This document shows, piece after piece, positions 48,501-61,306 of a stretch of 64,000 nucleotides of DNA. The DNA comes from Sisyra terminalis. Lineage: Eukaryota; Arthropoda; Insecta; Neuroptera; Sisyridae. The notes below the pieces were generated by a model. That model was not told the DNA's origin. It was given only the letters and a program-made list of their open reading frames with translations, and made no database searches. Numbering within the stretch: position 1 is the stretch's first letter; the number at the start of each line of letters is the position of its first letter. The stretch is taken from positions 31,144,449 to 31,208,448 of the forward strand of contig OY292276.1 of NCBI GenBank assembly GCA_958496175.1, in the 5' to 3' direction. A program made the translations under genes and the position numbers.

Positions 48501-51500
48501 TAATGTACCTAAATGTAAAAATATCAGTCTCCTTTTTAAGAAGGATAAAACCAATGAACCAATTTTGATGAAATTGGAACTTATGGATGAAATAGTAAGC
48601 TATTTTTAACTAATAAGTTCGTAAAGTCTTGGATATCATTTAATCGGTTAATAAATTTTATAAATTTTTTAATAATTATGAAAAAGTAAATACTTTTGGT
48701 AATGATTTTTCTAATCAAACCAGGAATGCAAATAGAACTTTATATAAAGAAGAATAAGTTTTGGGTGATTTAACCCATTTTCCAGAAAACTTCATGGAAA
48801 ACATCCATCATGGAAGTATTAAAATATTGGAAACACAAATGTGGAAGTATTAAGAAGAGTCAACGAAGAGTTAACTGGAGTTAACAAGTTAAGAAGTTAA
48901 CTGTATAGGTCACATTTTTAGAAAAAAATAATTCATACTTGATATTGTAGAAGGGATTCTGAAAGACCCTCACAAAAATAAAAAAGAATTTAAGTCCTGG
49001 ATTTATTAAAACGAGGACAGAACTACCTCATTAAGAAAAACAACCTTCCCAGCGATAGACGATGCTGAAGCGAGGAATTCAACCAGGCGGGAAGCTAAAC
49101 TAACCGTCAGGAAGAAACCAGGAATAAAAATCCATGACTATATTTGTATTTGAATTATTATAAGCAGTAATTTTAAATATTTCAAAATTGTTTAGAATTC
49201 ATTTAAATAAAATATTTAAGCTGTGAGTGTCGCTTATCAAATCAAAGATCTAAGAATCAGGGAATGATTTTATAACATGATTGAATTATTGTCTTTTCGA
49301 AACTATACTTCAAGCAGAAAATAAATTTTAGCTCCAATAGCATATACATTTTAAATTTGGGACAATCTTATGAAAGTATTCATTGCGTTCTAATACTAAA
49401 CCTTTCCAAGAAGTTCAAAAGTTCTTTCATCGACTTCATTTTCTTTAAATTTAAAATTTGAATAAATGTATTGTTTCCTAGGAGAGCATTCAGTTTTTTC
49501 TATATCGTCTCGGATCTAAGACCCTTGAATATGTGTGTGTATGGCCTAGTGTCTGACCTACCGCTGGGCGTACTCACTGACTATAAAAAATAAATAAAGC
49601 GGGAACAGTCCGTACAATGAATCGAGGATGCTCTAGAGTTTTCTGTGAGAAATTTTAGTTTAAGATAAAAAGGTAGACAATAAAAATTAAGGTGGTGTTT
49701 TCTAGATACGGAAAACATGAGAAAATTCTCAAAATGGCCTGAGTTGTTATGTAAGGAGGTCGATAGCAAGGTGTAGTACAATTCAGTTTTTTATATTTAA
49801 TAAACCGAACACAACAGTTAATTTAACTATTGTTGCATTGTAAATAAATAAGTATATAATGTTATTTAAATAAATTAAACTTTTGTATAAAATAAATGAT
49901 TGTTGTACGTTTTAAATACAAATCCACATAACCGACATAAATATAAAAAACAACAACATTTTTTCACGATCTGGGGTCTAAAACTATATTTGAAGTGTAT
50001 ATATAGTCTACAAATTTTATATTTTTTTTTCGAGAAAATATTTGCTTCCTACCCTATTCCTCCATTTAGTTTATTATATCAATTTCTTTAAAAGTAAGGA
50101 ACAATATCATGGTCTTTCTTTTTGTCTTCCTTTTAGAAAGTTTTAAAATCCGCTGGAGAGGAGGTGATTATGCCGTCGTTGGGAGTACCTCTTATAGTTT
50201 TATAGTGTTATGGAAAGACATACCTACATATAGCATTCGAAGTTAGATATTTATTCTATGAATTAAAGTAAATCATAGTTGTATGATATATTAAATAAAA
50301 ATAATTGTTCATTTCATTCTGAAATTTCAATTAATATCTATCTCGGTTTCATATGCAAATCATAAAAATTAAAAAAAAACATGTTTTTCGTTCATTATTT
50401 TCTTTACTTTTTTTTTTTTGAAAAATTAAATTACTTTCTAAGGGCAAGTTATTAATTAAAAGAATTTACCTTTACAGACAATTTAAAGTAATTTATGATG
50501 AAAGAATTGGACGTTTCGAAGCCCATTATCATTAAAAGTCTCTGTAGAAAAAGCCTAGCCCCAAAAGTCCACGATTTTTTTCGTTTTTTGAAAAAAATAT
50601 TTTTAAATCCACATAATCGACTCGAAAATTTCCTCATCTATAAATTGTTGGTTTATTGTCCGTATTATTATCGTGTTATAAAAACAAAGAGATGAAGACA
50701 AACACGAACTTAAATGGATTGAGTCAATATTGGAGATTACTTTCCATGAAACTTGAATGCACGTTATTATACAAATATTAACTTTTTATTTTATTACAGG
50801 CCTGTATTTTTTTGTATCAAAATTTTCCATGAATAATTGATCGAATTATCCATTCCATATGGTGAGTCAGCCGAAAACGGTTAAACAGAGCGGAATTGTT
50901 TGCTAAACAGCAATCATCAATTTATTGATCAATTTATATTACCAATATATTTTCTATATAATGATAATTAAATATTGTGGCCAAAGTTTCCTCCGAAATA
51001 AAAACCACCAGATTCAGTAATATTTTCCAGTTTAGTTGGTGCAAGACAAAGATGAAAGAGAAATCGAATGGCCCCAAAAACGTTCACGCGAAATTTATCA
51101 TTAAATATTTGATTATTATTATTTTACTTTTAATATTACAATGTTAATTGATTCAATTTATTTGTAAAAACATATTTTGTATACTTAATGAATTTCTCAA
51201 TAATTCAGATCCAATTATGCTGACTCGGTGTCATTAATCAGCCAGCAATTGTTAAAAGGGTCCGATTTTGCAGTTAGTCCGGAACCTAATGGATATCATC
51301 AATTTGTGCGTCTGCTTCTATCGCGTTCATTTGTATGTAACGAAGAGAAAAAAACTGAGATAAAACGCCTTGAATCCATTCATATTAGGTAGATATATTA
51401 AATATATTATGTATTAAGTGAGTATATAGAACAGGTTTAAGTGGGCACTTCATATTCGAGGTGCTTCAAGCTCGAATTTCTCAGAACTTAAACCGCAGCG

Positions 51501-52566
51501 AGAACACCAAACCAAGATTCGAAAACTATATTCTTTCTTTTTACGCTTCGATGTCCGCCCGCACCCACATCTATATTCATTATTATAATATTTTCGTTTA
51601 CAATCATAATCATAATAAATATTTAAATCGATTTTTTATGTGTGGCTCGAGTCGGACATAGAGAAGAAAAAAGAATTTATTGTCATAAATACTCAGAACG
51701 ATTATCTCTGTCCATTCTTTATGGACTTTATGTCAATTTTAAGGATAAAACATTATAAATACCATAAATTTAATAAAAAATATATTTGTTAACGATAACA
51801 TAAACAATATCATTTCAACGGATTAAATATCTATAAAAATTCAAAAAAGTAATAGGTAAGTATATAGAATTTATGAACATATAAAAATAAATTCATTTGT
51901 CTTTTGTTAAATTTAGTTATGTTGGCCCAGTTATTGAAATTGAATAAATCATTAACTGTTAAACTGAAAATAGATAACTAATTTACAATTAAAATCATAA
52001 ATCAATTACATATCTTAAACTCTTAGTATGTTCCATTCATAAAAAACAAACTGAACCTTACAAGTTGGCATTCAATTTAAACGATATAAAATTTCAAACC
52101 GATTTCAAAAATAATTTTTATTGTACTTCTTTGATCCAACATTTTCTTTTGTACGATTGTACCCTAAAATTTCTAACCTGAAAATCCCAATATATGTTCA
52201 TAACTTTTATCCCATACTATTTCTGTGCCAGCGATTCCAAAGTTGCCCTAATGTTTTTTAATTAGCGATCCTTCTCCAATAAATGAACATACAGCCAAGC
52301 ATGAAATTTCATAAAACATTGCAATGAAAATTGGTATAAAGTGGGATTTTTGGGGATTCAAATTAAGTTTTTTAAATTGGGACTTTCGGTTTATAACATA
52401 TAGATTCTCAACCTTTATAAGAGGTATCACCTTCTTCAAAAAGAAAAAAATGTGAACACCCACTTAATAAACACCCCCTTCAATGTATCAATTTCCTGTT
52501 GTAGCCTGAAAATTCGCGACGACTGGACCTAAATTGCGTTATAAAAACTGAAAATTTATCTGCACA
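45520..52566. other. Non-coding spacer with a GC-richer block
   Basis: No recognisable gene. Between about 45950 and 46860 base composition rises, with GACGCCGCCGCCG at 46111 and two TGACGT sites (46047-46052, 46074-46079). Another less AT-rich stretch is 50850-51350. These may be regulatory DNA for the gene beginning near 61.2 kb. The 109-codon frame at 45716-46045 has no similarity I recognise. Confidence 0.4.
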
Positions 52567-52815
52567 CATCGTCGACACAATGGTAAAGTTTCGAATCTGT
52601 CAAAATTAAATTTTTCAGGAGAGCAAATAGTAACAATATATTAACAACCAGTTCCGCAAGTTTACATCGCGATTTATACGTTAACAGATCAAGATACAGA
52701 TTCGCAAATTTACCACAGTATACTATAGGCTCTAAATGTAAGATTTAACCAAAAAAACAATTTTCGCAAAAAAATCAGATTCGTGACTTTACCATTGTGT
52801 CGAGTGTCGACGATA
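52567..52815. repeat. Inverted-repeat element (CGTCGACAC ends)
   Basis: The left arm ATCGTCGACACAATGGTAAA, then GTTTCGAATCTG, pairs with the right arm whose inverse reads ATCGTCGACACTCGACACAA, then TGGTAAAGTCACGAATCTG. The right arm has a 7-base extra CTCGACA. About 250 bp, non-coding, superfamily not assigned. Confidence 0.65.
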
Positions 52816-53384
52816 TATTTTCAACACAAGCTAAAGGAATACCTAATAGGAATAATCAGCAACTACGAAGATCGTAACTTTGGCAAGTTAACAGGTAGCA
52901 AAAGTATGAAATTGCATCCCAAATTCATTAAAGTATAAAACTCAGTATTTTTATATATTCTTCGGGATACTTAGTAGCAGAAATCACGTCATCCATTACC
53001 AGACACTTAGGAGAGTTACAACATCTGGCAAAACACTTTTAAACTTGAATAAATTATGTAATAGTAAAAAACTGATTTTTTTAATAATACTTTGAGAATT
53101 ATTAAAAATATTTTTAGTTAGATAGTTTCAATAGTTTTTATTTCTTGCCAAACATATTAAAAGTCTATCGCAGATGCAAACGTGAGGCAATATACGGTGC
53201 GAGTGATAGTGAGTTAAATTTAATATGAAAAATGTTTAAAGAAAATTGGGAAGTAGGTACTTCCAAAAAATGTCGTGAATGGTAACCCAATAACAAACGT
53301 TGAGAACTTACACATCTAATATTTTATCAATAATTCACAACACCAAAATCACCACAATTCTTTTTAATTGTTATTTACCATCGC

Positions 53385-53524
53385 TTTTACAAAAGTCTTT
53401 AGCAACTCTAGGGTTAATAAAATCCGTTATCAAGAAATATCAAAAATTTGTTCGATACGAGGATCGAACCCACTTCCTACCAGTTTTAGAGCGGTCACTT
53501 AGACCACTCGGCTACCAGTAGGCC
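53385..53524 (-). repeat. tRNA-derived SINE, copy 2
   Basis: On the minus strand the head reads GGTAGCCGAGTGGTCTAAG (A box) and GTGGGTTCGATCCTCG (B box), resembling a Ser/Leu-type tRNA. Its tail, CAAATTTTTGATATTTCTTG then TTAACCCTAGAG, matches copy 1 at 45158-45283. The acceptor stem does not close cleanly, so a working tRNA is not claimed. Confidence 0.65.
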
Positions 53525-54106
53525 TACCATAATTGGTATTACCACCATAACTGGATCTGATTAAGGTCATCGCGGGATCTTGCTCTATAAAAGAACAAAC
53601 AAGATCACAATCATTCTCCACTGTTTTTCTCCATATGTTATTGAAGCTGTACTCACTTCCTTTGAAAGTACGAGTGTCCATTGAGGAGTGATATCACCCT
53701 AGGGTAACTAGTTTGGGGAAATTATTAACAATCACCGTTTATAGTGAAAAGAAATATACTTATGATTAAAAGATGTGTGGCGTAGTACTTTTATACTTTC
53801 AAACATCAAACAAATAATTAAACGAATAACTTTTCCAAAATTCTTTAATTACTAGACCTATTACTTATGAGCAATCTAAAAATTTTCAACAAATATTTCG
53901 TAGTTACTGTTATTTTCGCTATAGGGAATGAAAAGGTTTTACCGTTACAATTAACACAAAAATCATATTTTTTATCATAAAATCCACCTTTTTGCATTTA
54001 AATTCTACTTTATCTAAATTCTGATTTCACGTAACTATTCTGAGTAAATTTTTTTAAGATATTTTATATTTCACAAAATCAGCACATCCTCATAAGCAAA
54101 TGAAAA
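53525..54106. other. Spacer, no gene seen
   Basis: The 60-codon minus-strand frame that overlaps the SINE (53499-53681) shows no family motif. Otherwise AT-rich DNA without a supported feature. Confidence 0.4.
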
Positions 54107-54263
54107 ATAATATATGTTCTATGACTTAATTTCTTCTTTATTACGACGCACATATGAAATTTGTTTACAAATGACAAAATAATCATTACCTAAGGATGAC
54201 AGTCAAAAACTGTTGAAACGCATCGTAATAAAGACGAAATTAAGTCATAGGACATATATTATT
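54107..54263. mobile_element. Mariner-type MITE with about 43-bp terminal repeats
   Basis: The left end is ATAATATATGTTCTATGACT, continuing TAATTTCTTCTTTATTACGA; the inverted right end is ATAATATATGTCCTATGACT, then TAATTTCGTCTTTATTACGA. The arms differ at about three positions over 43. The same terminus, ATAATATATGTCTTATGACT, bounds the transposase relic at 6879-7450, so this is probably an internally deleted derivative of that family. Confidence 0.85.
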
Positions 54264-54608
54264 ATTCAATACTTTATTAATTGTGACTCGGAAATAAATA
54301 AAATACTTATCAATGTTATCCTCATAAAAACTATAGATACCTAATAATGAATCAAAAGATGAAAACTACCAAAAAATAAAATTGAATGATTAGTGAGATA
54401 TGTTTTTTTTTCAAAAATAATCTTTAAGTTATTAAATATCATAGAGTACCTACAGTAATAGGCATAATCAATTTTTTTTTATTATTTTCAAAATACATTT
54501 TTTAAATGTAGGTAGATACTCTATTAATTTATATTAATTGTCTTAAAAACCCTAATTCCTATAAGAAAAAAAGATAGTTTACAGAGTAGTCAAAATTATA
54601 ATCGTTGG

Positions 54609-54611
<3 letters not shown>

Positions 54612-54675
<64 letters not shown>
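54612..54675. repeat. (AT)n microsatellite, about 64 bp
   Basis: An uninterrupted AT dinucleotide run. Confidence 0.97.
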
Positions 54676-54677
<2 letters not shown>

Positions 54678-57600
54678 TTAGGACTTCAATACTATTTTAT
54701 TCGGTAAATACAAACCGATCCTATCGTTCATTTACAGAATCCACTGAAAGCAGTTGTGAAGTAAATTGTTGAAACTATTTGAATAGAATGAATTAAAATT
54801 TTCAATTAATAACAAATAAAATACTTAGCATTAAAGTTATTTTTTGAAGTTTCAGCTTCCCCCAATTTTGTCTGTTTTACTGATAAATCTTAACCAGTTA
54901 AATACCTATTTTACATCGGTTCAAAGCTTCTTAATTTCTTTAATTTTAAGTGGCCACATTAATAAATCACGATACAGTAAAAAAGTTATTACATTTAGTT
55001 AGTGAGGTTTGAAATGCATTCTTCAATGAATTTAATGGTAACATTACTGAAAACATTGATAAAAAAATCATCTTGTAGTCGTATAGGTAGCATATAGCAA
55101 GCATACGACACTCCAAATTTCTTGCATGATCATAAAAAACGAATAATTTTCCAGATATATATTGTTAAATGGTTTCTAAATATTGTGTTCAACAGCTAGA
55201 AGTATATTTTCCATTTCTTAATGAGAAAACTAAATAAAATGGAATCTTAACAACAAGAAATGAAATATCTATAGATAACTTAGAATTATGGTATTGAAGA
55301 AAACAGAGAAAAGCAAATGAATGAATCAAATCACTTATGCAAAAATATTGGAAAAAGCTAACTAAAGAAAAAAATAATAACGAACGTCTATATAGTGGTG
55401 GCGACAAGAAAAAAAAACTGACTAAGTTGGGCAAATTCTAGAGGACAGTATTTCATATTAATTGTTGAAACTACAGATGCTAAACAAAAAAGGAAGAAGA
55501 ATAATTGGATTTTAGATAATGAACTGTATATAAGAATAGACCATGCAATGTACTTACATACGACGTAAAATATAAAGAAGAGTAAATAACGAAAGCTCCG
55601 TATGCCATCTAAATTTCTATGTTTCATTTTTTGTACTTTTTTCTTCATTATTGAAACTATTTTCAACACACTGTCTCAAATACATAACTTTCAATAATTC
55701 TAAAGTAAACTTTTTTTTGGCAATTTATATTTTTTGTAGCATATAACCTGGTTGAATTATTACATACCTACATTAAAAAAATATCCATTGTAATCGTAAA
55801 TTAATTATTGAATAAATAATTGATTTATAATAATTAATTCATCTCATTATTTGTATCATTATTGATCCCATATTATGAATATTTTGTAGATTTCAGAATA
55901 AAATAATAATTGTTAAATAGAAGAAACTCTTCTTTACCGACAAATCGTAAAATTTATGAAACTGAATACGACTGCTGTTTCAACTAGTAATCTTTGTCAA
56001 ATGAAATTTACAATACGGCTTTGTAAAAAGTATAAAACGTTAGTTCAGGTCCTGCATTTTAATATAATACAGTAGGTACATTTTACGATATTTATTATTA
56101 TAATTTTAGATGTAAATTATTTTTGAGTGTAGACGAGCGGAAAGAGAAAAAAATCTAATATTAATTAACTTTGCTTTCAAAACTAATGGCTCAATTATCA
56201 TCTTGATTCATTAAGTTGGATCTCTTCTGAACAAAAGGTCTACAAAATTATTTTTACAAGTGTATAATTATTATAATTCAATCATTTGAAACCGGATGTA
56301 TAGTAATTTACCAATATTGTACTTTTTATTGACTTTAACAATTATTCATTGGTTTTCTTATTTTTGTGAATTCCCTTACTTCCATTGACGAACATTGCAA
56401 GTTTACGTCGTTGAAAATATCAGAAATGAATTTCGTTCGTTTGAAACAATTCTAAGAATTTAGTCATAAAACTCTAAGATGTTTTATATTTAAAATATCT
56501 ACTTATATGTTGATTATTATTTAAATATTATATTTATGTCTGTATGAACAAGAGACGAATAGACACAGAGGGCAGAGCCCAACCCGTCCGTTTTCGAATC
56601 TATTTGTATTTACTTAAACAAGAACATTTATTGAAATTATTCATATAACACCACATCCTGATCGTTTCCAAAGCATTTTCTCTCTTTCTTGAGACGATTG
56701 TTAATGAATACCTAACTATTTTTTTAAAAAAATAAAATTAAGGAAAAATATCTCCTCAAACAATACAGAAAAAAAAAGATTCTTTCGTATATAATACAAT
56801 AAAACACACAATACGACAAAAATAATAAAACCGAACCCATTATTTGTTTGATTTTGATGTTCGTGTTAAATTTCGAGAAATCAATCATTTAACTATTCGT
56901 TTTTTCAAATAGCCAGGCAGATATTTATTTAAAGAATTTAATTTTTTTCGTTTTGCTCTGAATATCTAATGATCACACCCACACCAGAGAACAATTTGTT
57001 GGTTTAACGTTCGCTAATTCTCACGGTTTTTGGATTCTGATAAGAAGTTTTGTAATTAAAATGTTTTTGAAAAACTGTGCCTATAGATAGATATAGAGAT
57101 ATACCTACATAATAGGTCGTTTACCTCACAAATATATTTTTTAAATATTTATAATTTATGCTAATACAATATAATAATATAAAGGTTTATTTTATAACAA
57201 GGAAAATCAATGGATTGGAACGATGTCGTTGATGATGCCTGTTATGTTTCAAGATTTATACGATAAAATTATGAGGCACAGGGTGAAATAATCGACCTTT
57301 GACAATTACTTATCCTTTACCAGTTGGGTAAAGCTTAATATCTACAGTTCACACCTGTTATCTTTAAGTAAGTAGTTAATTGATTTTCTTCTAAGTACAT
57401 TAAAAGCTTCTAATTATTCAAAAATGAAGATTAACATATTTACATACTTCATATACTCTTCGTCAAAAAAAAAAAAATAATAACGAAGATTTTACAAAGA
57501 CATAATTTAGCTCTTTTACAAAAGACAATTGCATCGTTCAGTTAATTTTTTTTTAAGATTTATATTATATTTATGTTACAGATAGATTACCTTTTGGCTT

Positions 57601-60530
57601 TAGAGCTAATCCTAAAAACCCTAAAATTTTAGATAATGAAAAGGCATTACCTATACCCATAATAAAACGATAGGTAAAGGTTAAAATTAAAATTGTACAA
57701 ATCTATTTGAAATCCTTCTTGGTATGAATTTTACTTGGAAAGGATTACAGCAGGTAGGTACGCAAAAAATGAATAAAAGGTATAAAATATATTTACAAAA
57801 ACTTGAAGTTGGGATAGATTTGGGAGAATATCTTAGTCTTCCCAACCAGTGGCGGCTTGTCAATGAATGAGAGCAATGTCTTCCTATAGAAAATTCATCT
57901 AATTATTTCAGTATTTTTATTTAGGTATCCTATAAAATATAAATGATAGTTTAAAAAATGTTCATTATAAAATTAAATCATTCGAGTCTTAGTAAATTCT
58001 TTAGTTCGTTTGAATACGTCTTAATTAAATGCTATGACAAATTTTGAAAAATTATCCTATAGTGTTCGGATATAAACATTACTGAAAAAAAATGAAATTT
58101 TTCTGCAAAAATTGTAAAGGTTTAGTAAGAAAAACTTTCATTTTAGTTTTTAAATTTAAAATTCTCACCAAACGCTTGGATGTGTCATTGCGGCGTTTAT
58201 GACGTCACGTTTGAGCACCAAACGTACACTTACATTAAATAATTTAAATCTAAATTCTTTGTATTTTGCAATGCTCTACCATTTTCTTAATATAATGACG
58301 GATTCCGCAGTGCAGACCATTCTCGACTAAAGCTTCACAAATATTTTCTTTGAATAAGTAGGTACCCATATTGAAACTTGAAGACATCTTTCCCCAATGA
58401 AATGGATTTGTCCCAAACATAAAAAAAGGCAATAATAGCGCAAACCTTTTAAATCAGTTATACCTATCACCACATTCTCATTTGGTAGGTAAGTATTGTT
58501 CGACTTTTTCCAATGCATTCGTTTATTAAATTATGACGTCATTCACTCTGATTGATGTTGGGTATATCTTGGTGGATTGCCGTGTTTTGTAATTATTTTA
58601 TCAAAATAATTATTATTCTTCCTCTTAATAAAAAAGAGGTGTTTTGTACTTTCTAATACAAGTTTACAAGTTTTATTAAAGAAATAAACAATTACTTATA
58701 GTGATTTTTAGTAACGTACATCATACCTATTGAAAGGGGTAGGTACTAGAAACTTGAGCCATCAAAAAGTTTAAATCCTAAACCTAGGTATTTGCTAATT
58801 AACTTCATGAGTCAAAATTAACTAACTAGAAAATTTTGATTTTTTAAGAAACTCGATATCTTGCTTAGATACTTCATTCGTCAAGTCAAGCTTTACTAAG
58901 TAAAATTTTATTCTACTTGATTAGTAAATACTATAAAATTATATATGAAGATATATTTTTTTCATTTAGGTTTCGAGTATGTCCAGTTAGTTATCTATTA
59001 GTTCATTTGCTTTTAATATTTTTCATATTAACACTTTTAGCATTTCGTTGGGTGAATATGTAAATATGTAAGGGAGAAAACCTGAAATGACCTCGAACAA
59101 TATTTCTGTTTCGATTCAATTAGGTAGTTACCTACTTACTACATTTAGGAAAACAGATTATATATACTAATGTATCTATGGTAAATATTGAGTGCTGATT
59201 TCGCTGTTTTAGGCTACAATTTTTTGAATAAATTTAACAAAATCAACCCAGATTGCCCCCTGAGTTATACCTTAAGTTCTTTATTTTTACCAATTTAAAA
59301 GTCTGCAAAACTATTCTTTCGAGAATTATTTTTCGTACGCAAATAGAGGAGTTATCTAATTAGTGGTAGTTTAAGGAATTATTGTTTTATACCAAATAGA
59401 TAGACAATTTCCAGGATTTTTTAGAAAGAAAGGGAAACCACCGTCTTCTAATCAAAATTATGTATACACGGGTCTAGAGAGAGCAAAGATTATATGGTTC
59501 TGAGGCGAAGAGTGAGTGATTTAAAGCGTGAGAAATTTACCTACATTATTTAGTAGGTATTATATACTGAATCTTTACAAAAGGAAGTAAATAATTAATT
59601 TACTTTAAATTTTAAAACTATTTGAAGTTTAATAGATCATAATATTGACGAAAAAATATATCTATATGGAGTGGATACCCAAATGAACTTATTCTGCTCT
59701 TATAAGTAAAATTGTTGTACCTAACTGCTTTGAGATTTTTGTTTCCTTCCATAAAATTGAAGATTATGGTGTTCTATCTACCTTAATAATAAGCCCTAAT
59801 ACAGACATTAATAATTACAAAAATTTTGAAACGAAAGTAATAAAATACTAAAAATACTTAAAACAAATAACGATGAAAGAAAAGGAAGTAGTTTTTTCCT
59901 ACTTTATAAAAATAATCTAATTGTAAGTTAGGACAATTTGACTAAGGATAGCAGTATTGGCATCTAGACATTTTTGTCACGACCCGCCACTGGATTTTAC
60001 TTAATTATTCAAATGGTTCGTCATTGATAAGATGTCGTAAAGATCGTAAATCTTTTAGCTGGAAAAGTGATAGTTGATAGAAAAAAATGATAGATGGCGT
60101 AAGAAACGATTTTTTCAATTTTCTTTTATCTGTTAGCATCTTATACTTATACATTTTTGGAGTTGACTTTGAATTATAAATAAGCCCTAAAATATGAAAG
60201 AATAGCCCCTATTGTCTGGAAACAAAATAGTCACGTTTATAATCTAGCCAATTGGAACGTTCAAGGTCAGAAAAAACATAAAATTTAATTTCTAAGTTCG
60301 GTTTCTCTTCTCATAAAATCATATATGTTGAGTATTTATTATGTATATGAAAACATTGGTTACAACTGCATACTCTTAAGAATTGGAAGTTATCTATGTG
60401 TGACTATATAGTTAATTTGGGTTTATGCAATTTTTCATTAGTGCAATGGAATAAAATAATTGATTAAATAATAATATTAAAACTACCTACATAATGTGTA
60501 ATTAAAATAAAAAAAATTAATGAATGCATA
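54676..60530. other. AT-rich spacer, no recognisable gene
   Basis: It contains two hAT-type termini, CAGTGGCGGCTTGTCA at 57847 and, inverted, CAGTGGCGGGTCGTGA ending at 59992. They could bound one 2.1-kb element or be two separate relics; the flanking 8-mers TTCCCAAC and GATTTTAC do not match. Overlapping minus-strand frames at 58250-58518 are unidentified. No other feature is supported. Confidence 0.4.
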
Positions 60531-60539
60531 AATGTAATG

Positions 60540-61252
60540 ATGCATCGAATGAGGAGGATGCCGCGGGGTTTGATCAAAAAACAGAGCGTCGATTGGTCCG
60601 TCGATCGCGAGCAATAAAAAACATGAGCAATACGTGAGCGTGATGATTGTTCCGCCCATGTCGCGCCGGTTGGCTTTGAGTGTGACGGGAAGGCGTGTCT
60701 TCGCACACCGGGTCCTCGATGGAGAGGGGTGGGACACGAAGCGCGCAAAGGCAGGTTGGAGGAAACAATCAACACGAGACGGTAGTAAACCTTCGTGCCG
60801 AAAGCATTGGATGTCGTAATAATAAAGAATTAATTCGTAACGACAATATTTTGATTACTAACCGCAGCTGAGCGTTCGTCTCTTAATTAATGTAACTGGT
60901 CTTAAGAACACATATTGTGACAATCGTGAATTTCGAATGTGGTGTCTAATTCCTCAGTGCTGCTTTCTAGACTAGTCGGCCCGAATGAATGAATCAATTG
61001 ACATTCGTATTTTTCGCTTCTGTTCTGTTTTTAATTACATTGTTTTTGTACTTGTGAATCACGAAACAATTATTGCATTTTTTTGATATTGGCGGTGCTT
61101 CGTTTATTTAAGGTGGTTGTGGACGTGGTGCTTCGTAATCTTCATTTCTTTTTTGTTCCAAATTGTCAGTGAGGGTGCTCCAAAGGGCATTCTCGCTTTA
61201 GACAAAACTCAAAATTCGCGTCAAAAACAGAGAACCCGTGCCCGTGTATGCC
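60540..61252 (+). promoter_or_regulatory. Likely promoter and 5' UTR of the gene starting at 61253
   Basis: GC content rises sharply from about 60540 to 60780 (CCGCGGGG, CGATCGCGAGC, GTCGCGCCGG) immediately upstream of the candidate first exon. A CAAT-type GATTGGTCC lies at 60590, and an initiator-like TTGTCAGTG at 61164. The base composition and position support a promoter; the exact start site is not determinable from sequence. Confidence 0.4.
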
Positions 61253-61306
61253 ATGGAGATGGATCCTCAAGAACGCGATAGTGACATTGGCGACGACAGT
61301 CCTGTG
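61253..61306 (+). CDS. Probable first coding exon of an unidentified gene
   Basis: An ATG in good context (gccATGG) opens MEMDPQERDSDIGDDSPV, ending at a perfect donor (GTAAGT at 61307). The peptide is acidic and in phase 0. I do not recognise the protein; an acidic start and a large preceding gene-poor region would suit a developmental regulator, but that is inference. An out-of-frame ATG lies 5 bases upstream (61248) in weaker context. The following exons are not found before the window ends. Confidence 0.5.

Noticed and set aside
48780..49140. Possible retroelement remnant (RTTSLRKTTFPAIDDAEA-type reading)
   Set aside because: No reverse transcriptase, gag or other family motif could be identified.
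53440..53522. A tRNA gene (Ser/Leu-like) on the minus strand
   Set aside because: A and B boxes are present but the acceptor stem does not close, and the tail is shared with another SINE-like copy at 45158.
60464..60819. Several overlapping frames on both strands
   Set aside because: They arise because the GC-rich promoter-like region lacks stop codons; they conflict with one another and show no motif.
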